Source: Planctomycetaceae bacterium (GTDB lineage Bacteria; Planctomycetota; Planctomycetia; Planctomycetales; Planctomycetaceae). Taken from it: 8,072 nucleotides of DNA. The notes under the pieces were generated by a model. The model searched no databases and was not told the DNA's origin. It worked only from the letters and a program-made list of their open reading frames with translations. How positions within the stretch are numbered: position 1 is the first letter of the stretch; each line of letters starts with the position of its first letter. A program made the translations under genes and the position numbers. Below, piece after piece: positions 1-6,400 of the stretch. The stretch lies in NCBI GenBank assembly GCA_027000105.1, contig JALTOP010000023.1:1-8072 (forward strand). Reading direction: 5' to 3'.

Positions 1-118
1 GCCAGAACGCGTGGATGAAGAAGGATTGAGTGCGGAACTTAAAGAAGGAGTATTGAGAATTCATCTCCCCAAAGCGAAGCAATCGAAGCCGAGGCAGATT
101 CCGGTTGTCAGTTCCTGA
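1..118 (+). CDS. Small heat-shock protein (Hsp20), C-terminal fragment
   Basis: Only the last 38 codons are in the window (frame begins at base 2, TGA at 116-118); the gene starts outside. The translated end contains AELKEGVLRIHLPKA, which is the hallmark of the last beta-strands of an alpha-crystallin domain (consensus A-x-L-x-x-GVL-x-I-x-LPK). After it comes a short basic tail with the I-P-V form of the I-x-I/V motif that docks onto a neighbouring subunit in sHsp oligomers. The family are ATP-independent cytosolic holdases that keep unfolding proteins soluble for DnaK/ClpB. It is followed by two more Hsp20 genes, so it is the first visible member of a tandem cluster. The 207-base gap after it suggests it is a separate transcription unit. 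The family call is firm despite the truncation; which sHsp subtype it is cannot be said. Confidence 0.85.
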   Translation, partial: PERVDEEGLSAELKEGVLRIHLPKAKQSKPRQIPVVSS

Positions 119-131
119 GCAAGGAAAACTT

Positions 132-222
132 CTGAAAACGGGAAAGGACAAGGTGTCGAGCATTTGAATCGGTGTTAAATTGAATCGGCGTTAAATGTTT
201 TCAGTGTTTTTCATTGTTTTTT
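132..222 (+). terminator. Weak candidate terminator after the first hsp20 gene
   Basis: CTGAAAAC (132-139) is perfectly complementary to GTTTTCAG (197-204), and the second arm is followed by T-rich sequence (two runs of five or six T up to 222). The loop would be 57 bases and the stem is A/T-rich, so this is a poor intrinsic terminator on its own. It is listed because the T-rich tail and the position after the stop codon fit. The alternative is chance complementarity. Confidence 0.25.
165..196. repeat. 16-bp tandem duplication in the hsp20 intergenic region
   Basis: TGAATCGGTGTTAAAT (165-180) is followed directly by TGAATCGGCGTTAAAT (181-196), differing by one base. It lies between the first hsp20 fragment and the second hsp20 gene. 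It may be a simple slippage duplication or a pair of adjacent protein-binding sites; nothing in the sequence decides between these. Confidence 0.6.
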
Positions 223-304
223 CACCTGTGGAATGTCAAGGAACATCACGCATTGATTGCAACTTATAGAACTTACGGAAAGAGTTATTTTTTGTCTGTT
301 AATT

Positions 305-315
305 GGTCAGTGACC
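305..315 (+). promoter_or_regulatory. Short inverted repeat just before the hsp20 start
   Basis: GGTCA-G-TGACC (305-315) is a near-perfect dyad ending 10 bases before the ATG at 326. It could fold as a small hairpin (GGTC, loop AGT, GACC) overlapping the ribosome-binding region, or be an operator half-site pair. It is short, so chance is a real possibility. Confidence 0.25.
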
Positions 316-325
316 GAGTGAAAAC

Positions 326-838
326 ATGAGCGAAGCGCAACCTGAAAAAAATGTGCAGCCGATCGGCAATGAACAGGGACATCAGCTTTCGATTCGTCGG
401 GAGGATGTTGAGGAAACGTCCCGGGAAGCTGTCGACGAGCCGGCAGAAAAAGAAGCTTCTTCTGAAGTGGTTGCAGAGGCAGGTCTTCCCGAGCAAAGGC
501 CTCAGCGTCACCTGTTCAAGCCTCCAATCGATATCTTTGGAACCGAACAGGGGCTTGTTCTTCGCGCGGATTTGCCCGGCGTTTGCATCGAGCGGCTTGA
601 TCTGCAAATTGAAGACAACAAGCTGACTCTGTTCGGGCGTGTGGAAGAAGCGATCCCAGAAGGAGCCAGGCTGTTGCATGGCGAATACCAGGTGGGGGAT
701 TTCTACCGATCCTTTATTCTCAGTGACGAAGTTGATTATGAACGTATTAGTGCAAAAATGAATCTGGGGGTTCTGGAAGTCACGTTGCCCAGGGTTCCTC
801 GTGCCAAGCCGAGAAAGATTCATGTTCAATCCGAGTAA
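326..838 (+). CDS. Small heat-shock protein, Hsp20/alpha-crystallin family
   Basis: This 170-residue protein is a probable cytosolic holdase chaperone. The alpha-crystallin domain covers about residues 66-155. It starts at PPIDIFGTEQGLVLRADLPGV, where the conserved D-LPGV turn sits at residues 82-86, and ends at AKMNLGVLEVTLPRV (143-157). The C-terminal tail carries I-H-V (165-167), matching the I-x-I/V oligomerisation motif. The N-terminal arm (about residues 1-62) is hydrophilic, rich in Glu and predicted disordered, longer and more acidic than the hydrophobic arm of typical bacterial sHsps. This may alter oligomer size or client binding (inference). The ATG at 326 is used because it precedes the acidic arm with no better start nearby; its Shine-Dalgarno sequence is weak. 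The next hsp20 begins 12 bases after the stop, so the two are probably one operon. No CIRCE operator (TTAGCACTC-N9-GAGTGCTAA) is seen upstream. Confidence 0.9.
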   Translation: MSEAQPEKNVQPIGNEQGHQLSIRREDVEETSREAVDEPAEKEASSEVVAEAGLPEQRPQRHLFKPPIDIFGTEQGLVLRADLPGVCIERLDLQIEDNKLTLFGRVEEAIPEGARLLHGEYQVGDFYRSFILSDEVDYERISAKMNLGVLEVTLPRVPRAKPRKIHVQSE

Positions 839-850
839 CAGGAGCAAGCC

Positions 851-1387
851 ATGAGCGATGCAGACAGGTGCAATCAGTCAACCCAACGATTTACGCAAAC
901 AGTCGAACGGGTGAAATCCGAATTGGATCGGATTGTGGAAATGGCCTGGGCGAAGGGAGAGGAGGCGATCCAGCAGTTCCGCAATTTTGATCCGGAAAGT
1001 GACTGGGTTCCCGAAGTTGATATTGTTGAAACTGAAGAATCGCTTGTTCTGTTCGTCAATCTTCCCGGTGTGCCCGCAGAGAATGTGAGCATTTCCCTGG
1101 CGGGAAATTCACTGGAAATAACGGCTCAGTACGATTCATTGACCCTGCAGACCTCCGACAAGGTTCATAAGCGGGAACGCCCCAGTGGTCGCGTTCACCG
1201 GGTGATTGCACTACCATTGGCTGTGGACAACGAATCGGCTGTGGCGCATGCGGAAAATGGCGTTTTCAAAATCGAGCTGAAAAAAGCGAGTAATCTGCGC
1301 CCTCGCCAGGTACCCGTGACTGTTCTGGATGACTGCAATTCGTCCGGGAAAACAGATGAAAAGACCCCGGGATCAAAATCGAGCTGA
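851..1387 (+). CDS. Small heat-shock protein, Hsp20/alpha-crystallin family (second complete copy)
   Basis: A 178-residue sHsp. The alpha-crystallin domain runs from about residue 52 (DWVPEVDIVETEESLVLFVN) to 145. The conserved LPGV turn is at 71-74, the R-x-x-ALPLAV segment at 117-125, and the terminal strand AENGVFKIELKKA at 134-146, with F in place of the usual L in GVL. The tail has V-P-V (154-156) as a variant of the I-x-I motif, then about 20 hydrophilic residues. The N-terminal arm (1-50) looks amphipathic and helical, with a Trp/Ala-containing segment near 32-36, and is unrelated to the acidic arm of the gene before it. The start is well supported: GGAG at 841-844 lies 6 bases before the ATG. 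Only 12 bases separate it from the preceding hsp20, indicating co-transcription and possible hetero-oligomer formation (inference). It is clearly a diverged paralogue, not a recent duplication. Confidence 0.9.
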   Translation: MSDADRCNQSTQRFTQTVERVKSELDRIVEMAWAKGEEAIQQFRNFDPESDWVPEVDIVETEESLVLFVNLPGVPAENVSISLAGNSLEITAQYDSLTLQTSDKVHKRERPSGRVHRVIALPLAVDNESAVAHAENGVFKIELKKASNLRPRQVPVTVLDDCNSSGKTDEKTPGSKSS

Positions 1388-1400
1388 TGTCTCAGTGTTA

Positions 1401-1468
1401 TCCTCCCGAACATTTTTTTATGATACGACTTTGCAGGAGTAACCTGGCTGGTTGAAATTTCGGGAGGA
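1401..1468 (+). promoter_or_regulatory. Inverted repeat pairing with the Shine-Dalgarno of the TAXI gene
   Basis: TCCTCCCGAA (1401-1410) is the exact reverse complement of TTCGGGAGGA (1459-1468), and the second arm contains the Shine-Dalgarno sequence of the gene starting at 1474. In RNA these 10 base pairs (6 of them G-C) would hide the ribosome-binding site. The 48-base loop contains a T7 run and a small nested hairpin, CAGG-AGTAA-CCTG (1434-1446). A TATGAT hexamer at 1419-1424 could be a -10 element, but no good -35 is present. A transcript starting from it would lack the first arm and so escape sequestration. That there is a regulatory effect is an inference. Confidence 0.45.
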
Positions 1469-1471
1469 AGG
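1462..1471 (+). promoter_or_regulatory. Strong Shine-Dalgarno sequence fixing a GTG start
   Basis: GGGAGGAAGG (1462-1471) lies directly before the GTG at 1474 (the GGAGG core is 6 bases upstream). It is what decides the non-ATG start for the TAXI-family gene. Confidence 0.75.
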
Positions 1472-1473
1472 TA

Positions 1474-2871
1474 GTGGCGACATCGAACGGGGAGAAACCG
1501 AAGCGTGCCGAGAAAACGGGTCCGGCAGCGCTGTTGGGAGAGTTCCGCGAGGCTCAAAGCGTTTTCTACAAGACCTGGGGACCGGCTTTGGGGATCATGT
1601 TCATCGGTTTTGTGATCGCCTGGTTTTTTGTCGAGCCGGCTCCTCCTTCCCACCTGACGATTGCAGCCGGGCCGAAGACCGGGGCGTATTACGCTCAGGC
1701 GGAAGTGTTCAAAAAACATTTTGCGGAAAACGGGATCGACCTGAAAATTCTCGAAACAGCCGGATCCCTGGAAAACTATCATCTGTTGCTGAATGACAAA
1801 AGCGTTCATCTCGCCATTGTGCAGGGCGGAACGAAGCCGGAGAGCCTGACCGAACAGTCGCTGGAATCGCTGGCCAGTCTCTATCTCGAACCGTTATGGG
1901 TCTTCAGTAGAGAAACGGAACCGTATCAGGAGATTCGAGAGCTTGCCGGAAAGTCGATCGCGATCGGCAATCCATCCAGTGGAACCGAGGCAATCATGAA
2001 GGTTGTTCTCGATGCGAACGGATTGACGAAAAAGGATTCAGAGCATTCAACACAAATCGTGACCGTGGGAGGGAAACAGGCGGCATCGATGCTGAAACAG
2101 GGGAAAGTCGATGCTGCCTGTTTTGTGCTGCCGCCCGATAACAGGTTGATTCGTCAGTTGATGGGGGATTCGTCGTTAAAACTTCTCGCCTTCAAAAGAC
2201 ATCATGCCTATCATCAGCTTTACCCCTATCTTTCAGATGTGACGTTGGTGCAGGGCGTTCTTGATCTTGAGCGCGATATCCCCGCTGAAGATGTTCCGCT
2301 GATTGCACCGGCTGCCAATCTGGTGGCTGCCGCGGAGTTGCACGATGCGTTCGTCCCACTATTGATCGAGGCAGCTGACAGAAATCGGGAACGAAACAAC
2401 CTGCTCGCTTCCGCAGATGAATTTCCTTCGCTGAAATTTTCCGAATTCCGGCCTCACGCGGCTTCGATCGACTACTTCAAATCGGGGCATTCGCTGTTGT
2501 ACCGGTATCTTCCCTTCTGGATCGCTTCACTTTTCGATCGCATGAAGATCATGCTGCTGCCGTTGCTGACACTCACGATTCCGCTCATTAAAATCGCTCC
2601 ACCGGTCTACCGCTGGCGAATCCGTTCCCGTATTTATCGCTGGTATGTTTTACTGCGCCAGATGGATCAGCAGGTAGAGGAAAATCATGAGGAACTATTC
2701 AGCAAACAGTTGAAGGCGCTGCAGACGATGGAATCGGAGTTGGAATCGATCAAGGTTCCGCTTTCCTACATGGAGGAATTCTACAATTTGCGTCTGCATT
2801 TGGAACTGGTCAAGCGAAAGATTGAACAGCGCGCCTCCCGTCATGAAAACGGCGGTTCACAGGATGGCTGA
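1474..2871 (+). CDS. Membrane-tethered TAXI-family TRAP-type substrate-binding protein
   Basis: This 465-residue protein uses a GTG start with a near-ideal Shine-Dalgarno. A short basic cytoplasmic N-terminus precedes a membrane helix at about 36-53. The TAXI (TRAP-associated extracytoplasmic immunogenic) binding domain then covers about 57-345: LTIAAGPKTGAYYAQAE (61-77) is the typical first strand plus G-x-x-x-G-x-Y-Y loop, AIVQGG (114-119) follows, and LAGKSIAIGNPSSGTE (157-172) is the conserved central motif. A second hydrophobic helix lies at about 357-376, then a strongly basic juxtamembrane stretch, YRWRIRSRIYRWY (379-391), and a charged, heptad-like coiled-coil tail (about 392-455). 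Positive residues after the second helix put the tail in the cytoplasm, leaving the binding domain outside. TAXI proteins bind small organic acids or amino acids for TRAP transporters, but no permease gene is adjacent here. The protein is well over 100 residues longer than a plain TAXI protein of about 320 residues. The ligand is unknown, and a sensing or scaffold role is possible. Confidence 0.8.
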   Translation: MATSNGEKPKRAEKTGPAALLGEFREAQSVFYKTWGPALGIMFIGFVIAWFFVEPAPPSHLTIAAGPKTGAYYAQAEVFKKHFAENGIDLKILETAGSLENYHLLLNDKSVHLAIVQGGTKPESLTEQSLESLASLYLEPLWVFSRETEPYQEIRELAGKSIAIGNPSSGTEAIMKVVLDANGLTKKDSEHSTQIVTVGGKQAASMLKQGKVDAACFVLPPDNRLIRQLMGDSSLKLLAFKRHHAYHQLYPYLSDVTLVQGVLDLERDIPAEDVPLIAPAANLVAAAELHDAFVPLLIEAADRNRERNNLLASADEFPSLKFSEFRPHAASIDYFKSGHSLLYRYLPFWIASLFDRMKIMLLPLLTLTIPLIKIAPPVYRWRIRSRIYRWYVLLRQMDQQVEENHEELFSKQLKALQTMESELESIKVPLSYMEEFYNLRLHLELVKRKIEQRASRHENGGSQDG

Positions 2872-2895
2872 TTGAGCAGACCAGCCGTGCCGGGA

Positions 2896-3252
2896 TCAAC
2901 CGGGAGGCCATTTCATGGATCGTTTGCCGAGCAGATGGAAGTGCAGGTGATTCACCTCCTGTCCGCCATCCGGGCCCGTGTTGAGAACCGTTCGATAGCC
3001 GGATTCCAGTCCGACTTGCCTGGCGATTTTGCTCAATACCACCAGTAAATGTCCCATCAGAGGGGCATCCTGTTCGTCGATTTCAGCCAGTGAAACGATC
3101 GGTTTTTTGGGGATTACCAGAATATGAACGGGAGCTTGCGGGTTGATGTCCTTAAAGGCCAGGCAATGCTCATCCTCGTAAACGATTTCCGCAGGAATCT
3201 CACGATTGATGATTTTATCGAAGACCGTTGGTTCATGATTCATGTCGAACAT
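2896..3252 (-). CDS. hinT: HIT-family nucleoside phosphoramidate hydrolase (HinT-like)
   Basis: A 118-residue cytosolic histidine-triad protein of full HinT length. Visible features are FDKIINREIPAEIVYEDEH near the N-terminus, the nucleotide-binding stretch D35-I-N-P-Q-A-P-V-H43-I-L-V-I-P-K-K50, GGQ at 96-98, the triad H102-L-H104-F-H106-L-L, and the C-terminal WPPG seen in HINT1. H104 is the expected nucleophile, which is transiently AMP-ylated; family members release AMP from adenosine phosphoramidates and aminoacyl-AMP adducts. An Asn (101) replaces the aromatic residue often found before the triad, and the following glycine pair is GK. The start is ambiguous: the ATG at 3252 has AGGAG only 3 bases upstream, whereas the in-frame ATG at 3243 has it 12 bases upstream and would give 115 residues. 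The gene is tail-to-tail with the TAXI gene (24-base gap) and is separated from the large minus-strand gene by a terminator, so it is probably monocistronic. Confidence 0.92.
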   Translation of the reverse strand: MFDMNHEPTVFDKIINREIPAEIVYEDEHCLAFKDINPQAPVHILVIPKKPIVSLAEIDEQDAPLMGHLLVVLSKIARQVGLESGYRTVLNTGPDGGQEVNHLHFHLLGKRSMKWPPG

Positions 3253-3333
3253 TCACTCCTGATTCAGATAGCTCGAAACCCGCACCAGCCCGAACATCGC
3301 ACGGGCAACCGGCTTTCAAACGCGCGGTTACTT

Positions 3334-3369
3334 TCATCATGATGATATCTTCCTGCGATGCACAAACAA
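3334..3369 (-). promoter_or_regulatory. Candidate promoter with overlapping palindrome for the HIT gene
   Basis: Reading the minus strand, TTGTTT (3369-3364) and TATCAT (3347-3342) are separated by 16 bases. The -10 is one mismatch from consensus and the -35 is poor. A perfect 12-base palindrome, TCATCATGATGA (3334-3345), overlaps the -10 and could be an operator. The position, about 90 bases before the HIT start and after the upstream gene's terminator, is sensible, but this rests on pattern only. Confidence 0.3.
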
Positions 3370-3415
3370 GTCTCCTGCCATCAGGGTAACAGTCTTGCCG
3401 GATTAAACTTGCCGC

Positions 3416-3456
3416 TAAACAAACAGGCTCGACGATTGATTGATCGCCGAGCCTGT
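3416..3456 (-). terminator. Intrinsic terminator of the large beta-helix gene
   Basis: ACAGGCTCG (3423-3431) and CGAGCCTGT (3448-3456) form a perfect 9-base-pair stem, with an inner CGAT/ATCG stem extending it across one mismatch around a 6-base loop. On the minus strand it is followed by a T-rich tail (TTGTTTA). It starts 25 bases after the TAG stop at 3482-3484, as expected for a Rho-independent terminator of that gene. It separates the gene from the HIT gene. Confidence 0.8.
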
Positions 3457-3481
3457 CCGGTTTTACATCAACAATGGTTTT

Positions 3482-6400
3482 CTAGAAAGTATCCCACAGG
3501 AAATTAACATCGCGGAAGAAGACCAGGCCATCCCCTTGAGTTGGTGGAATTTCGTCGTATGGTTGTGAACCAATTCCGAATTCAGAACCACCTCCGAAGA
3601 TAGAGACTCTGGTTGCAAATCCGCCAAGAACCATATCAGCACTTGAACTGATCCGTAACGTACTCAGCCCCATTCCCGGGTAGAGGAAGTTGTCCGAGTT
3701 TCCGCCAGTATCGTTAATCGTCAAACCTGGCGGCAGGGGAGCTCCAGCAACCCGCGTGGTTACGCCAGCCCCGTCGGTATCGTAGGTTGTGAATCCAGTT
3801 CGGCTTGCCAGGCGGGTGGCGTTTCGAGGACGGGTACCGCTGCTGAATGGTCCGTCGTCATCGGCACCACCATCGGTCGTGTTATCCGGCCCGACACCCG
3901 TTGTACCGCGAGATTTGAAAACAGTTTCGCTGTTATCGTAGAAGGCAAAGTCCTGACTGCTACCCGTACTGAGTGAATCGGAAATACCAAAGACATCAAC
4001 CGATCCCCCGGACAGATTATCCAGCCTGTCGATTTGGATACGTGCCAATGGATCCTGCTCGTATTGCGATGTTGGTGTGTAGACATCGTTGGTGTTATCT
4101 CGTGGGTTCGTATTCTGGTCTGTCCAGGCTCCCGCCGTTGTGGCAGGATCAACGGTCGAGGCGAATGTATGAATCCAGAAGTCTACCCCATTGTTGCCAA
4201 CGATGTCGGAATCTTCGATAGATGCCAACAAGCCTCCCAGTAGAGTGGGGTCAACGCTGTTGCTATCTTCATAAGGGCTGGCCAGACCGGAAATTGCCCC
4301 GGTTGTTCCGACACGGAAGACCAAACCGCCTCCGTCGTACGTGTCGTTCAATGCGTTGCTGGCAATCAGGTTTTGTCCGGTTCCGTTAAAGCCGCCATCA
4401 GCTGAGATTACAAAGTTCAGGAAGGCGTTTGCAAAGATGCTTCCATCCTGTGCCAGATCGACATCCGCTGAAACTTCGTTACTTTGCGTTGTGGAGGCGG
4501 TAACCAGGTTGTAGATACCCTGCTCGCCATTACCAGTGACAATGATGTTATTGATATCGACAGATGCAGAGCCGTCGCCTCGTACTGTCGTATCGATACC
4601 GCGACCGCCGTTGTTTCGCACAACATTCGTATCCATCACCAACTGAACATTCTCTGAGCCAAAGCCAGTACTGTTGTCAGCCAGTGTATCAGTTGCCTGA
4701 ATCTGGATACCATCACGGGTATTATCCTCTACCAATGAGTTGGTCATCGTCAAGAGCTGTGTTGTTGTTGAATCCAGATTGATTCCGTGCAGTGCGTTGT
4801 TGCTGAAGACAGAACGATCAATCGCACTGGGGACGGGTGTTCCGGCGTCTCCAATGGAACCTGTGACATTCAGACCAGAACCACCATTTCCATCGACATA
4901 TGCGTTGTAGAGGGAGAATGTCCCGCTCCCGGGAATGTTGACACCATTGCCACCGTTGTTGGTGATCTGAACAGCGTCGGAGTCGAGCCGTCCGTCTCCG
5001 TCGAGGTCTTCCCCGGCATCCAGGAATCCGTTGCCATTGACATCTTCGGTGAAGTTGGAACCGATCTGTAGCGGTTGCGTTGTGCCATTCAGTTCTCCAA
5101 AGATGCCAGCAAGGAAGATTCCATCACCACCGTTGCCGTCAATCTGCAGACCAACCCATGTTCCTGTAGTGGAAGCCTCATCAGTGACGTTGTTCAGAGT
5201 CGTTTGCAGATCGATACCGTTACCGGTGTTGTTGTTAATGGTACTGTATCGAATATCGACCAGCATTTCGGCGTCTCCCTGTGAGAACAGTTCGACACCG
5301 TTATTACCGTTACCGGAGATATCCGTTTCCCGGATAAAGTATTCATCGTTGAGGTTGGACAGATTCGCTGTCAAATCGATCCCGTCATCACCATTGTTGT
5401 TGAAGAAGCTGTCGCGAATCAGGAATGCTTCAGCTGGTGCGTCAGGAACCGTATTGGCCAGTACCGTAGAGGCTGTGAGCGGTGCAATCGGTGAAGCAGC
5501 CGTGTTCGCCGCCGCAATGGCATTGATTGCTGGCAGTACATTTGCGTCATCACCGACAATACCGAACTGATTCCGTACCACGTTAAGCCCATCCACTCCG
5601 TTACCGGAAACGGTTGTGTTGGCAATCAGGCTTTCCTGCAGCGAACTGTTGCCAAACAGCTGAATCGTAATTCCGTTATTGGCATTGTTGGAAATTGTTG
5701 TTGTTCGGGCAGTTCCAGGATTGGCCGGGTTGATAACGATTGGATCGCCAATTCGCATGTTATTCAGTACCGAATCGTCTCGCAGGATAATTCCGATACC
5801 TTCACCGGCGAAGTCGGGATCGCTACCATCCTGGTTGCCGTTGATGGTTACGTTATCCAGTCGAAGATCACCCACTGTGTTCTGGGACATTTCGATCGCC
5901 AAACCGGCATCTTCGTTGTTGTTGAGTGTGCTTGCTGTCGGTGTGCTGCCCACGAGTGTGAAGACGGCGTTGTCCTCAGCAGTAATGTGGTAGCCGATAC
6001 CGCCGTTGTTGTTGATGGTGTTCCCGAAGAACCACGATTCATCATCCGTGGGGTCTGCCGTCAACAGGGTGTCAGGTGCGATCAGACCGTTGTGATAGAC
6101 AGCGTCATCTGAAAGTTCCACATTGACACCGCCCAGGCCATTGCCGGAGATATCATTGGCACAGATGACTGAATCGAGATGATTATCCAGATTCAGGGAC
6201 ATATTGATACCATAACCGCCGTTGTTGTTGATCGTATTCAGTTTGTAGTGAATCTGGTTATCCCCCTCTGCATTGGTAGCAAACTGGGGATCGAGCAGGC
6301 GGATACCATCGTTGGTGCTGTTAGTGATTATGTTGTTCTCGATCACCACATTATCCAGATTGCTGTTCATGACGGATATATTGATACCGTTGCCATCGGC

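Noticed and set aside
241..325. Sigma-70 or heat-shock sigma promoter upstream of the hsp20 at 326
   Set aside because: TTGATT, TTGCAA and TATAGA hexamers occur but none pair at 16-18 bases, and no convincing sigma-32-type CCCCAT element is seen.
384..475. Serralysin-type (M10) reading of the beta-helix protein, suggested by calcium-type Asp/Gly loops together with HExxH (these positions are residues counted from base 8008)
   Set aside because: The zinc motif lacks the close third His, and the typical GGxGxDxLx RTX nonapeptides are absent; the distal His fits M8 instead.
299..847. Open frame of 182 codons on the minus strand opposite the 170-residue hsp20
   Set aside because: It lies wholly across a clear Hsp20 gene, has no recognisable domain, and its translation has the look of an antisense shadow.
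1195..1809. Open frame of 204 codons on the minus strand across the hsp20/TAXI junction
   Set aside because: It overlaps two well-supported genes on the other strand, its composition is rich in Arg, Ser and Phe with no motif, and it has no ribosome-binding site context.
2872..2895. Bidirectional terminator between the TAXI and HIT genes
   Set aside because: Only a 4-base CCGG self-complementary stem with a 6-base loop and no T-tract is present in and around the 24-base gap; too weak to call.
5031..5570. Open frame of 179 codons on the plus strand within the beta-helix gene
   Set aside because: It is low-complexity Ser/Leu/Pro translation, the antisense of Asn/Gly/Asp repeats; the minus-strand frame has strong protein-level repeat structure.
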